Assembly: GCA_002205965.3 (NCBI GenBank)
Contig: NADL03000633.1
Span: forward strand, 310,001 to 374,000
Direction: 5' to 3'
Source of the DNA: Kappaphycus alvarezii
Taxonomy: Eukaryota; Rhodophyta; Florideophyceae; Gigartinales; Solieriaceae
DNA: 64,000 nucleotides
The notes under the pieces were generated by a model. The model searched no databases. It saw only the letters and a program-made list of their open reading frames with translations, and was not told where the DNA came from. Positions 1-10,389 of the stretch are shown one piece after another. Each line of letters opens with the position of its first letter. The first letter of the stretch is position 1. The position numbers and the translations under genes are program-made.

Positions 1-75
1 AGATTTCAAGATGCGAAGAGGACCTTTTTCGTTCCGACATGCTCTCCCGTTCGAGACGAACGTCCCGGCTCGTCT

Positions 76-615
76 TCATTGTTCTTCTTCTGTTTCCGTT
101 AGTGTTCGCTGTCTTATTGATAAACTGTAAGGTCTTTCAAACGGGTACGGATGCAACTGATTACCAATATGATGATCCCAAAAGTAAGTTTGCATTACCG
201 GTACCTCACTTTGTAGCATAGCCTCATATATTGGTTTGATAACATCGAGGTGGGGTTGAATACATTCTTCCTCCGTGACTCTTCCGAATCTTCCAAGAGT
301 GAAAAAATATGTATGATATGCAAACTCTTCTGGAAGATGCCGGAGGAATGGATGCCGATAAGAAAAGAAGACACGCATCATCAAGAATGAATCTTCGAAA
401 GATAAGTGCGGTCCATGTAGCGCCCGAAAACATAAACAGATGCTTATCATGAAATAAGAAATGACCTTTGTATCGTTCGCGTCCTCAGAGATATTGCGCA
501 ACCAAAAAGATAATATTCTTCTTCCAATTGTATGCTGTGCATGGTTGTGAAGGAGGGCTATAGACGAAGTTGTGGCGGGCTGTCGCGATGAATGGCCCCG
601 ACCAGTTCCTAACAT
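76..615 (-). pseudogene. Post-integrase extra module, second copy (gypsy copy 1)
   Basis: A 179-residue open stretch downstream of integrase. Its middle part (about residues 35-145) aligns with the stretch encoded at 805-1120. Both have ICLCFR, then a GP dipeptide in a short loop, then a hydrophobic RVxFS segment, then a segment around GRxG that ends in a hydrophobic I(K/R)xIY block. So the region after integrase holds two copies of one module, in tandem. I do not recognise the module. Between the two copies lies a Gly/Pro/Asp-rich linker (609-803, minus, another frame). It could be an extra third ORF, a C-terminal extension of Pol, or captured host sequence. The start codon is uncertain because the frame probably continued from the linker before a frameshift near 610. 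Confidence 0.55.
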
Positions 616-804
616 ACTGAGACCTGCACGAGGTCCTCTTGGGGGCGACCAGAACCTCTTCTGGGCGGGTTGTTGTCTCCCGAAGGTCCTCCTCGGGTCA
701 TCATCACTGCTTCGGGAGGATCTTCGCCACCCTCAATGTTCCCAATTTGTGGCGGGGAAACATCAGGTTCCCATAAGAGATATGAGACCAGTCGATATTC
801 CATA

Positions 805-1377
805 TCAGGGGTAAGTGTAGCCTCTCAGTCGCACATCTTGGTTGTTCTTGAGAAATACGTAAATCAGACGGACAATGTTCAGATACGTTTGCGACAAGTC
901 TCCGATAGCTACCATTCCATACCTTCCTATAAAGTAATGATATATTACTTCCACAAACTCTGGACCTGCTTCCGTGAACCTTCCGTTTTGGAATGAAAAT
1001 AGGACTCTTATTAATAGTCGGAAATCTTCTTGAGGTAGCAATGGTCCGTTCAATGTACGAAAACATAGGCATATATTAATGTAGAAATGGATGATTACGT
1101 GGAGTTTGTAGTAGTCCCGCGTAATCGAGATGATCCATTCCCAGGCCCTTTTTTCTCGCATAGAAATCATTCTATAGTTAAAGATGAGTATGCCCCTTGG
1201 TTGCGCATAGTCCTGTGTGAGAAGGAATTCTTCAGGCCTCTGATGGTAAGGGACCAGACGACGTGCATAAATGGCCCTCCTTGATCTCTTCCCTGAGCTT
1301 GAACAGAGCTTATAATGCGGATGTCTTTCCTCCGTGACAATGCATGGGTTCGAGTACTTTGTTTGGAAGGCGCCCAC
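805..1377 (-). pseudogene. Integrase C-terminus followed by extra module, first copy
   Basis: The first 65 or so residues continue the integrase of 1380-2369 in another frame. They hold the segment after the catalytic core, with KYSNPC, HPHYKL and a basic RRAIYARRLVPY stretch typical of the tail of Ty3/gypsy integrases. A frameshift near 1375 separates it from the core. The remaining residues (from about residue 70) are an extra region that ordinary gypsy integrases lack. It aligns with the module at 76-510. There is no chromodomain signature that I can see. The stop at 805 is followed by a Gly/Pro-rich linker in a different frame, suggesting one longer ancestral protein. Confidence 0.6.
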
Positions 1378-2369
1378 TTCACAGCCTGTTGCATTGCTTT
1401 TCCATGTACTAAAAGTACTCTAGAGCCGACTGAAAAGGTTCGGACTGGAGTCTCTGCACCCTCATTTCTTGTCTGTGTTAACGCGCGGTGGGATCTCCAG
1501 CCTTCAGTGGCCAGTAGTTCGACTTCCCTACTCTCTTCGTCGATATTATTTGTTTCCATGTCTCTCTTTAACATTCTAGGAGCCCTTCCGTACATTAGCT
1601 TGAATATTGAGCGTCCAATTCTTCCTCTTCTTCGACGATAGCCGTATAACACTTTTGGTAAGGCATCTTCCCACTGGATTTCATTCTCCGACATAGTTTT
1701 CGATATTGCTCGTTCGATGGTTCCAACCATCCTCTCCGCTTTACCGTTTGTAATAGGAGCGTATGCGAGAACTGTCTTCAGCTGAATCCCTTTCTCTTCC
1801 AAGAAACGAAGCAGTGAAGTTGCAGTAAAACAAATGGCGTTATCCAAGATGATCCTTTTCGGAAGACCAAACTGTTCAATTATTTCTTTTTCGATGAATC
1901 TCAGGACCACCTCAGCATTGGCCTCCTCAACTGCAACTGCTATTGGCCATCCAGTAAGATGTTCCACCCCTATAAGGAGATATTTTTTTCCGGAAGAGGT
2001 TTCCTTGAACGGGCCCGCAAAGTCAATTGAGAAGGTTTCAAAGAGACCGGAAACTGGAAAACTTAGAGTTGTCTTATACTTTCGTATCGGAGTGAGTTTC
2101 TGACAGTTATCGCAGATTTTTACGAAATTATAGACGTCCTTATGGATACTGGGCCACCAGAATCTCTCCGTAATGAATTTTTTGGTTGTTTCGAGATTCC
2201 AATGACCTAACTCATCATGGAAAGTCCTCAAGATCTTCACTCTTTCTTTCATAGGGGCCACTAGTCGAGGACCGGCTTTTGTGTGTCGGAAGAGTTTCCC
2301 ATTCCACAATGTAAAAGCCTTTTGGTTCCTGCGTACCCAATTTCTGTGTTCAAGATCAACTTTTCTCAT
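1167..2369 (-). pseudogene. Ty3/gypsy integrase core
   Basis: Integrase inserts the element's cDNA into the host chromosome. The N-terminal zinc-binding HHCC domain is visible: HDELGH about 52 residues in, then CDNC about 35 residues later. The catalytic core has the first Asp in SIDFAGPF, the second in ILDNA (SDNG in many relatives), and the Glu in NGKAERM. The spacing between second Asp and Glu is 35 residues, the classical D,D35E. The core is therefore complete and its triad intact. The true reading frame leaves this one near 1375 and continues in the frame of 805-1377, so the last 70 codons here are out-of-frame. The first Met is not the natural start, because integrase is cut from a Pol polyprotein. 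Confidence 0.93.
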
Positions 2370-2414
2370 TTCTAGTCCATCAAGGAATTTAATAAGTCCG
2401 TGAATATAAGCTTC

Positions 2415-3009
2415 CTACTCGTTTTCGTTCGGCACTTGCACCTCGGCAACTCCGAGAATGTCCTCGGAAGCTTTTTCATTTGGACTCAGTGGATCCCTCA
2501 AGCGGGATAGGTAATCGACAGGCTGATTATTGCGTCCAGGCCTATACACAATTTCAAACCGATATTCTGCGAAAATGTCGAGCCATCTTTTCCGGACAAA
2601 ACGGCACCCAAAAATCGTTCTGATCCATCTGTTTCCACAACAAATGGTCTCTTGAAATCTGGGTACATGAGGACTGGGGGACACATAGCTTATCTTTAAG
2701 CTCCTCAAATGCAGTTTGCATTTCCTTGTTCCATTAAAATTTTCCGTTCTTCGTAGTGCTGGCATGTAACGGTGCTGCGGTCTTGGCGAAATCTTTGATA
2801 AATCTTCTGTAATATGACGCCAGTCCTAGGAAGCTTCGAACCTCCGTCTTTGAAGCGGGCCTTGGTGCCAACTTGATTTTTTTCGTTTTCTCTGGATCCA
2901 CTTTAATTTCCCCTTGATCGACGATATGACCGAGTAATTGGACAGACTTTTTCGCAAAGAAGCATTTGCTTAACTTAATTTTCAGGCTATATTCCGATAT
3001 CCTCTCCAC
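2415..3009 (-). pseudogene. RT thumb and internally deleted RNase H
   Basis: This holds the end of RT (LLGHIVDQGEI, then RSFLGLASYYRRFI at about 2734-3009) and a shortened RNase H. After CPPVLMYPDFKRPF and ETDGSERFLGAVLS (2600-2690), the sequence jumps almost at once to WLDIFAEYRFEIVYRPG (2530-2590), the end of the RNase H/connection region. The plus-strand copy has the same two blocks (about 61155 and 61447) some 290 bp apart, against about 100 bp here. So about 190 bp of RNase H core, which carries catalytic acidic residues, is missing. There are also frameshifts near 2690 and 3010. The trailing stretch before integrase ends at a TAG near 2415. Confidence 0.85.
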
Positions 3010-3420
3010 TACAGTCTTTGAGGTGCGAGATGTGCTGATCCAAGGTTTTTGAGAATATTACCACATCATCGATATAAACTCTTGCAAATGGAAGTCCTTT
3101 CAAAACCTCGTTCATCATTCTTTGGAACGTAGCTGGTGCATTCATGAGACCAAAAGGCATCACTTCGAATCTGAATGTACCGACTTTGGTGGTAAAAGTT
3201 GTTTTTTCCTTACATTTTTCATCTAATGGAATCTACCAATAACCAGTGTAAAGATCAATTGAGGTGAAGTATCTCCCGTCCTTCAAGTCCTCGAGAATTC
3301 CCTCCATATTCGGAATCGGAAATCGATCGGGTATCATTCTCTGGTTCAGTTGTCGGTAATCGACGCAAAAGCGAAGTTTTCCATCTTTCTTTGGTGCTAC
3401 CACAACTGGAAATGACCACG
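3009..3420 (-). pseudogene. Reverse transcriptase core with one stop codon
   Basis: A reading frame of about 135 codons broken by a single TAG. It holds RT motifs in order: KKDGKLRFCVDYRQLN (motif 2), the motif-A block ending SIDLYTGYW, MPFGLMNAPATFQ (motif 4/B), and the catalytic YIDD followed by VVIFSKT (motif C). This polymerase copies the element RNA into DNA. The stop falls right after GYW, where relatives have Gln, so one C-to-T change (CAG to TAG) explains it. A frameshift near 3010 separates this core from the thumb, and another near 3400 separates it from the N-terminal fingers. Confidence 0.92.
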
Positions 3421-4128
3421 GGAAGAAACTGGCCGAATAATATCATTTTCCAGCATACTTGTAACATTCTCTGAGATGAATTGGTCATATTTTGGCGGTT
3501 GATGTCTAGGCCTGTGGTAAATTGGTTGAGTATCGGTAATTTCAAATGAGTGAGTGACCGGTACACTTGCTTGTCTTAGATCTGAAGCGCTCCATGCAAT
3601 TACTTCGGAAGATGTTAAAATGTCGGATGTTTTCATTGAGGCGGGGGCTGGAAGGTGCTGTACTTTTTCTTGAATTTCTGCCATTTGGCGCTGGTCTTCT
3701 TCTCGAGCCTCTCCCTCCAAATTTTGAAGGACATTTTCCGGTGTGCTCAAATCTTCAGATATGGAATTCAAAGTATCCTTATTTTCTTTGCAAAGGTAAT
3801 CTTCTTTCACGCTCTTAATGCCGTCCTTTGATTCGATATTATCGCAAAAAGAAACAAATTCAGGTCTCAAACCTACCCTAGAATTCCAGTCGTCATCTGT
3901 TTCAAACCCAGAATCATAATCGTCCCATACAATGTTCATTATCCCACGAGCGTACCCTTCTCCACTTCCGAAAGTGTTAGTTGGTTCGGAATCTTCGCTG
4001 TCATAGCTAGAAGTGAAATCTTCACTGTCCGTTTCTTTCAAATCTACCGGATGTGTGCTTTTGTCGAAATCCAGGGGCATCTTCACGGTTCTGCCGTCAA
4101 CATTAACTGAAACCATTTGATTGCCCAA
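3397..4128 (-). pseudogene. Acidic linker and RT N-terminus
   Basis: The first 150 residues are an acidic, Ser-rich linker between protease and RT (stretches such as TDSEDFTSSYDSEDSEP). Near the end comes the RT entry region, PVTHSFEITDTQPIYHRPR, followed by KYDQFISENVTSML and NDIIRPVSS, typical of the fingers of Ty3/gypsy RT. The frame is lost just after SRGHFQLW, and RT continues in another frame from about 3420. The same block can be aligned, heavily mutated, at about 56700-56850 on the plus strand. Confidence 0.85.
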
Positions 4129-4440
4129 GTCAATGCAGGTCCTAGTCTTTCCATGGTAGGGCAGCCAATGCTTGCATCGAAAGGGAGATCAGGCATGACA
4201 AGAAAGTCTACATCAACTTTAGAGTCCCCAAAGAACACTGAAACCTTGTCAACAGTGCCCATGCATTTTGATACGGTTCCATCCGCCACAGTTATTCTTC
4301 GAGTAGTTGGAATAATTTCAGGACCTAGATCTGTCACCAAAGTTTCTGAAATGAGGTTTGGAACAGCGCTCGAATCGAACAGAGCTTGGGTTTTCATTCC
4401 CAATACTTTGACTGGTACCAGCTTCAGACGTCTTGGTGCT
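4083..4440 (-). pseudogene. Retropepsin-like aspartic protease
   Basis: The protease of the element cuts the Gag-Pol polyprotein. The active-site loop is present as ALFDSSAVPNLIS. Retropepsins have D-S/T-G there, so the Gly position is Ser in this copy, which probably damages activity. Downstream, hydrophobic ITVADGT and VDFLVMPDLPFDASIG follow the family pattern (flap, then the I-G near the end). The domain is about 90 residues, a normal length. It is out of frame with the zinc-knuckle region upstream because of a frameshift near 4440. Confidence 0.82.
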
Positions 4441-5110
4441 GTCGAGGCCGATTGAAGAAACAGTTTCTTACCCTTAGCGGACTTGTTAGACCTGATAATG
4501 TTTTTGAGTTCTTTTCTCGCGTCCTCTGCGTCGCCCTCAAAAGTTGACCAAACGTTATTCCAGTTGGGGCCGATGCAAGCTCAGCTACCAAATTGTACTT
4601 CTTCACATATTCTAGTACGTCCTTCGGGATACTCTTAAATTTCTTACTCTTTTTCGTCTTCTTGGCCGGAGTGACTCCCACTCCTGGAAAAACTTGATCA
4701 GACCTCTTGGGTCGAGGAGGTACAGGTGCTGGGATATGTTCCAGCATTCTATAATCTAGCCTAGGTTTTTTTGATACAATGTTCCCTTCTCCATCCCTTT
4801 TTGTCACATTGAATTGACTGATTTCTTCAGCGATGGATACGTTGCCGGCATCCGTCAACTTTTGATCCTTTCTGTCTTGTAAGATTTTCATCTCTGGTCC
4901 TGACTCGCTCCTTGTGTCCGATAAACTTGCTCTTCTGTTGTCTTTAGACCAGCAGTTACTTTCATGATGCCCATATCGACCGCACTTTCCACAACGAGTG
5001 TTTCTATGTGGATTATCAGGACACCTATTTGCAAAGTGTCCAGGCTTGTGACAGTAGGAACAGACTTCTGCGGCCTTGAGGACTCCAGACTGGTTCTTCT
5101 TAATGGTACA
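4424..5110 (-). pseudogene. Gag nucleocapsid (two CCHC knuckles) and basic linker
   Basis: Two perfect zinc knuckles of the form C-x2-C-x4-H-x4-C lie at about 4940-5075: CSYCHKPGHFANRC and CGKCGRYGHHESNC. They bind the element's RNA during packaging. After them comes a charged linker with a Pro/Arg stretch and a Lys-rich stretch (PAKKTKKSKKF), then the lead-in to the protease. The open frame has no natural Met because it continues from the capsid part of gag; one or two frameshifts near 5110-5150 separate the two. The same knuckles can be seen, with most Cys lost, at about 55330-55440. Confidence 0.88.
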
Positions 5111-5137
5111 GAGTAAGGCTTTCCAACTGCGAGGTTA

Positions 5138-5815
5138 TCATGTCAAGTCGATTATCGAATCGGGTTTCCAACCTTTCTTCCAAGTTTTTGACTCGCTCCT
5201 GACAGATTCCAATGCTGCTGCGCTAGTAGCCAGCCTTTGATAATTCTTTTCAGGATGTACGATCGGCATAGATGTACGGGTCTCCCTCGGTATTTCACTT
5301 AGTGACTGAAACGTCTCCGAATTTTTGACAAATTCTACGATGGTACCCTTCAGTTCATTAAAAGTATGAGGGCCCTTGATGAGGAGGAAATCGGAGAGCC
5401 GCTTATCCCCCATCGCCGCCTTACGCAGCATTCCGTACTTGGCTTGGGCGTTGAACCCAGCCTTTTCATAGAGATCACACAAGTATACCAATGAGCTTAA
5501 CAAATCGTCGAAGTTGAGCCGGGCCTCTATGGCGGTACGAATCATCTCATCTGGTTCTACCTCCTTAGCATACTCTTTCACAATCCACTCGCATACCTCA
5601 CCGAAGTTACGCCCATTCCCGTTAAGAGACCACCCGTTGATAAACTTGGCCTTATATTTGTGCTTTGCGTCACCATGAAGATAGGCGAAGATACTTTCGG
5701 CCTTCTCTTCATCGCTCTTCTCACGCATCACAACGTTGAAATATGTATAGAGAAACTCCGCAACGTCTTCATTCTTGCCCCCTGTGAACGTTATACGAGC
5801 AGCGTTGAGATCCAT
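5138..5815 (-). pseudogene. Gag capsid region
   Basis: A 225-residue N-terminal gag segment, starting MDLNAARITF at 5815, about 70 bp inside the LTR. It matches the general retrotransposon gag pattern: YTYFNVV, then the segment around AESIFAYLHGDAKHKYKAKF, and a later helix-rich part. The frame ends at 5138, while homologous sequence continues in another frame (VKNLEERLETRFDNRLD), so the stop is a frameshift product. Two mutated copies of parts of this gene occur in the window: 24400-24600 (minus) and 54660-55270 (plus). The start is supported because the ATG lies just downstream of the primer binding site. Confidence 0.85.
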
Positions 5816-5887
5816 GATTACAGCAAAGAAATCCCCCGAAGTGTTCCCTAATACTGCTCAACTCGAATACCTCGGGTGCAACCCCCT

Positions 5888-5901
5888 CCACAAGAGTACC
5901 A
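5888..5901 (-). other. Candidate primer binding site, gypsy copy 1
   Basis: Read on the minus strand, the LTR ends ...CCTATCA, then TT, then TGGTACTCTTGTGG. A TGG start one to five bases inside the LTR is what a tRNA 3'-CCA primer needs. The primer tRNA was not identified. The mutated copies keep the same block (about 24715-24730). Confidence 0.6.
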
Positions 5902-5903
5902 AA

Positions 5904-6335
5904 TGATAGGAGTAAATCGTTGGGAGAAGAGATATTCAGAACCAACTACCCCAAGAAGGAGGTGTTACAAGCGACAAAAGTGCTACCGTGGTATAGTTGA
6001 ACGAATAAAAAGGAGTGTATATGGAAGAAAGTTGAGAGGGCTAGAAGCAAGTATGAAAGGGGCAGGGCTTACCACTGATGCTCTGTGAGCAGCGTAGGAA
6101 AAAAGGCTTCTTGGATCTGAAGTTGACTCTCAACACCCTACTACTCAGAGCTTGGCTTGAAGTTGTCTGCCAACTTGCTTGACCTCCACAAGAGGAAGCA
6201 GTTTACTCGGCTTATATAGACTTTTGGGTACCCCTTAAGTCTCAAACAAACATACTAATAACCATAAAATATATTCAAGAGAATCGTGTGAACCAGAGAG
6301 ACTATTAGAAGATATTTCCTCAACGTAAATATCTA
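5904..6335 (-). repeat. Truncated 5' LTR of gypsy copy 1
   Basis: The stretch from TGATAGG at 5904 aligns base for base, with scattered differences, with 19602-20035 and, more weakly, with 24732-25150. Shared landmarks are a block around AACTACCCCAAGAAGG, a block around GGCTTATATAGACTTTTGGG (6211) that may be the TATA region, and ACAAACATACTAA. Similarity stops near 6335, although the other two copies remain similar to each other for about 600 bp more. So this LTR has lost its outer part. Confidence 0.8.
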
Positions 6336-7382
6336 GGTGCCATACCCATGCCAGCCAGCCATCAGCCAGGGGTGGGAATTAATGTGACCATTATATAGAC
6401 CTTTCAGAGTCACTCTTACTATCACCCAGAACCTGGACTTGTACTGACATCTAGTATATCAGCGTGTCTTAAAATAAATAATCAACTCATGAATTTGCCA
6501 CACTCATCCAAATTAAAAATATCTTGCAAATTCAGGAACTGTAAAAAATATCTTGCAAATCCCGATACTGTATCCAAATTTGGTCCTCCTCTAGATTTTT
6601 TTCGCGTGCAAATTTTGCGCACATCACACTCATCACCAAAACAGAGTATCCACTGGAAGAAAGTTTTGCAGATATTCCTGTATGTCCGCATTAGTTGTTC
6701 TATTGTGTCCTTTAGGATCGTGCTTGATTGTTGGCCTGAAGGTAGCACTTTAGGGAGCGTAGTTCCTTCCCCATTACTGTGTCGATATACCCTTTTTGAG
6801 TTGATTGCGGTTGTCTTGAAAACCATCGGATAGACCGGATATATCTTCCAAGAGTAAAACACCCAAACCTTTTCCCCTTTAGGATACCAAAAATTCCAAG
6901 GACCTGGGAAAACCACGTGGTTTCCTCATTACGCTCGATTTTCTTATTGAGCAGGTTGAAATCTGCCGTAGTGAAAATTTACTGCATCGAAGAGATAGTT
7001 TAAAAAAGGCATACCAAAGTTCGCGAGGTGTAAGAGAGTGAATTTGAAGAAAGAGGGAAATTATAGAGAATCCAACTGCGGCAAATTGAAGCTAGCGGGG
7101 CTACTAGTGGGTTGGCTCATTGGAGAGAGCTAGAAGAGAGAGGATTCTATTCTTGTATGGACTTGTAAATGTTGGGAAATCTGGTGAAATGATGCACCGA
7201 GCCGCTTTGGGTGACTTGGTTTTGAGTGCTTCGTGCGCAATGCAGCCAAGTCAGACCGATGTATGCCAGATTCGGTCGCAACCCTAATCTCAACTGAGTT
7301 GGGCGAGTGCTAGTGAGAACTATGCGAGGAAGTCAGTCTAGCTTACCAGTGAGACGCTTGTTGTGGGATCGGAAGGTGGTCG
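6336..7382. other. Intergenic, degraded sequence with an R1 repeat
   Basis: No convincing gene. It starts where gypsy LTR similarity ends and contains R1 copy 1 (6716-6883, minus). Around 6520-6570 the short phrase AAATATCTTGCAAAT occurs twice, a local duplication. Confidence 0.5.
6716..6883 (-). repeat. Dispersed repeat R1, copy 1
   Basis: Minus-strand copy of a roughly 170-240 bp repeat seen four times here. The landmarks are GGAAGATATATCCGG, a CAACCGCAATC-like block, GACACAGTAATGGGG, GGAACTACGCTCCCTAAAG, and CTTCAGGCCA. No tRNA-derived Pol III box was found and no ORF is conserved along it. It could be a MITE, a SINE or a solo LTR of an unseen element. Confidence 0.7.
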
Positions 7383-7766
7383 ATGTCGAGGTGCTGCAGT
7401 GGTATAAGTACCGCGACGGTGTTGATGTCGGCGCAATATCGACCCCGCATCCGGATCTGTAAAGCTATGATTATACTGCTAGAATTATACTTGCAGAGCT
7501 TAGCTCAAATTTTGATCCTTATTTCATTGTACACGAACGGTCTATCGTGGTCGATCAGCGATTTGAGTGACTTCTATGGTGTTTCCGCCGTCACATATTT
7601 CAGACTACTCAGGGTCATTGGGGCCACTTTCTACTTTCAAGTCATCCTTTTCAACCTTCTGGGTGCTTTTCATCGGCGAGTTAGAAAATTTCTCCCTTTT
7701 CCTAGCTCGAACGAAGTATGCGCTGAAAGTATGGAAGAAATGAATGTTTGGAGCCGAATTTACTAG
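7383..7766 (+). CDS. Hypothetical hydrophobic ORF, doubtful
   Basis: An open frame of 127 codons from an ATG. Residues 28-50 and 70-92 are hydrophobic and could span a membrane; the C-terminus is acidic. I recognise no family, and no splice signals or duplicated copy support it. In sequence this degraded a chance ORF is possible. Confidence 0.2.
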   Translation: MSRCCSGISTATVLMSAQYRPRIRICKAMIILLELYLQSLAQILILISLYTNGLSWSISDLSDFYGVSAVTYFRLLRVIGATFYFQVILFNLLGAFHRRVRKFLPFPSSNEVCAESMEEMNVWSRIY

Positions 7767-10380
7767 AAAGCGGCCTTCTTTTTATCCAGAGTTCTATAGC
7801 CAATGATCTGCACACCGAGGTCATTTTCATTCTAATGAACGTGGTAAGATCTGTCGCAAGTATATCAAAGGACCATTATGTGAAGGCTACGGTCATTTAA
7901 GTTGATTCCAATGTGGAATTTCGGTTGAAATCACGAAAAGGTTAAAGATTTTGGTTGATTTTTCCTTAAATGATGTATTAAAATCTATTCTAAAGAACTC
8001 TCAACAACCGCAAAGGACAGATAAGGTAGTTCCGTCACAGTAATAGGAGAAGAAGAACTCTCACTATGAGTCAACCTTATGGCCAAGCGTCAGCTAATAA
8101 GTACATTTCGGCAGCAGATTTATAGCCCCTTCAATCTTTTCTATATATTCCATATCTCGACATCGCTATACTGCAAGACTGTTGAGGCTTTAAGTTTCTT
8201 TAACATCGCGTTATATCAGCTACAGTTTTCCTTCAAGTAAGTAGTACGAGCATTGATTACTGAATGGAAGATAGCAGACAGATAGGCGGTAATTAGTGAG
8301 CTTTACTCATTAGGCAACCGCTCTCTCCAATGAAACAGTCATCCATTACCAGAAAAATCGTTACAGACATTGTCTATTGGCACCAGAAGGTCATTGCGGA
8401 TAACGATAGCGAAAACGGTCTGCTGGCTGTCTAGTTTGGAGGTATAGAGGAATGGCATTAATTATTGTAATTTGACGGAGCAGCACTTCTTAATCGATTG
8501 CATGGATAAGGTTGTTCTGGCTAATATATATTCGGTAGAGGTCGGACACAATATAGATGTACCGATTTGAGATGACGCAGCTCCATCAGCACCAAATCGA
8601 ACGCTCAACATCACATTCTGGACCCCCTATCTTTGTCTGAAGTCTCTGTCCTCTCTAAAAGATATCTTCACGGCCCATACCCCAGTTACGTCGCGTGTAC
8701 CGAAAAGACTCCGCGATTTTTTGCAGAGACATATGCAAAGTCTATGGAAGATACAGTGAACGCACGTCTTGCCGAAAATTCAGGGGCAGCTCAGGCGCTC
8801 ACACAAATGTTACTTTTCCCAGTAATTGTGTTTGCGAACATTCACTCCTCTGATTTTTTCTCCAATAAATACCAATATTATTTCACTACAGGTAAAATGA
8901 GGGACAGAATAGTTTTATGGAACGCACGGTGCTTCAAAACATTGTGAGCGCAAGTATTCGACCATTATTGGTCAGCTACATGCACTCTCTCACTTTCGAT
9001 GTTTCAGAGTAGAGTTTTTAAGCATCAGATTGGTATCCGAATCCTTTTCCGGGTTTCTCTCTATATCGATCTACGTCCTTAGAGGCAACAAAATAGACGC
9101 AGATAGCATGACGCATGGAAGCAGTTCAGTCTCAACTATAGTCCTGAACTGCTTTTATTAAAGAAAATATGATAAAAAACGGACTATAACAGTAGTGTGA
9201 TCCACAAGGGAGCGATAACAACAAAAATCAGAAAGTTTCACCCACAAAGGATTGGCAGAAACATAATCTGAGTAGTAGGACATCAAACATCTACCAGTAA
9301 CTATCTTACCGAATCGAGTAAGATCATGCAAACTGACCACAAAGTCTAACAATCACACAGCATCAGCTCGTCTTACTTAGGACCAGCAACAAGTCAATAT
9401 AAGAAGTGCTAAAAACTAGCGAAAAGTTTCATCTGGAAATGGTGCACAAGCTTTGCACTCTTTTGGCCTTCTACTGACAACATTTGATGTCCTTTGTCAA
9501 GAAAGAAACTAAAGATATTCGGATTACATTCAGAAATTCTTTCTCCCAATATTTCTTTCTAAACTTTCTTGTTTATCTTACTGGACAAAATTCATGTTTC
9601 TTCATAGTATTTTGTTTTTTATCTTTATGTTTACAAATATTTCCATCATGGACGGTGATTGTTTTCATGTTCTCGGTTTAATTGATTCTTTTGACCGTTA
9701 ACATATTTTCTGTAGACCAGATTTCGATACGTAATGTTCACTATGAATTATCCTCTCAAAGGCGATTTTCACTACTTCCCACTGCAAGAATAATTACGCC
9801 CATTTCCAATTCAACAGGCCTGCCAGCTTGAGCCCGTCGAAGCTATTAATACCATTCGAGTGCGCCATAAATTTTATGGTTCTTGAAAAATTTAACCCCT
9901 TGAGCAGATAATATGTACTAAGTTTCCTGTTTTCTCCCCGTTGCCTTACCCTTGTCCGTTAATATCTGTTGTAGCACTTTAGTCGCTTGCAACAACTATC
10001 ATCCCGGGTTATTATCGGTTCCCTTTTTCTTTGAAGTCATTTTTACCATGAACCTATTGACGCTATTATCGAGAGAAATTCCCGAAGGCCCTCCATAGAA
10101 AGCCATGATCAGTGGACCAATTTCTACCAACTGCAGTTTTCGACCTATCACTGAAAACGAGGTAATTGATGCTTTCTGGGGATTTGAGCAGAGATCATCT
10201 TCCGGCAGCTCCGGTCTAAAGCCATACAATTCCGTAGAATAGCTATTATTTCCATTGTCATCGGGATGTTCGGGATTTTTGCGGTTCTTACGCAACTTCA
10301 CAATTTTTTGGCAACATGAATGTCACCTGGCAATCCCGCTTCTTCGATCGCTGATGTTGCACTTACCCCTTTGGTGAAGA
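7767..10380. other. No supported gene
   Basis: Short open frames only. The longest is 8633-8947 (plus, 104 codons without a leading ATG), with no recognised family. On the minus strand at 9999-10301 a 100-residue ORF with a basic start (MKLRKNRKNPEHP) overlaps the lead-in of the RT remnant and is probably chance. Composition is mixed. No repeat shared with the rest of the window was seen. Confidence 0.5.
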
Positions 10381-10389
10381 AGTATATGT

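Larger units (their letters stand above)
1..6335 (-). mobile_element. Ty3/gypsy LTR retrotransposon, copy 1 (partial, non-autonomous)
   Basis: Reading on the minus strand from 6335 towards 1, the order is LTR, primer binding site, gag, two CCHC zinc knuckles, aspartic protease, reverse transcriptase, RNase H, integrase. Protease before RT and RT before integrase is the Ty3/gypsy order. The element runs off the left edge of the window, so its 3' LTR is not seen. It is not functional as it stands: gag, gag-protease, RT-RNase H and integrase are separated by frameshifts, RT has an in-frame TAG, and RNase H has lost about 190 bp compared with the copy at 54.6-64 kb. Its LTR stops matching the other LTR copies near 6335, so the outer part of the LTR is lost. 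Domain entries follow. Confidence 0.93.

Noticed and set aside
4117..4455. Plus-strand frame across the gypsy protease
   Set aside because: Antisense shadow of the protease and linker; no independent support.
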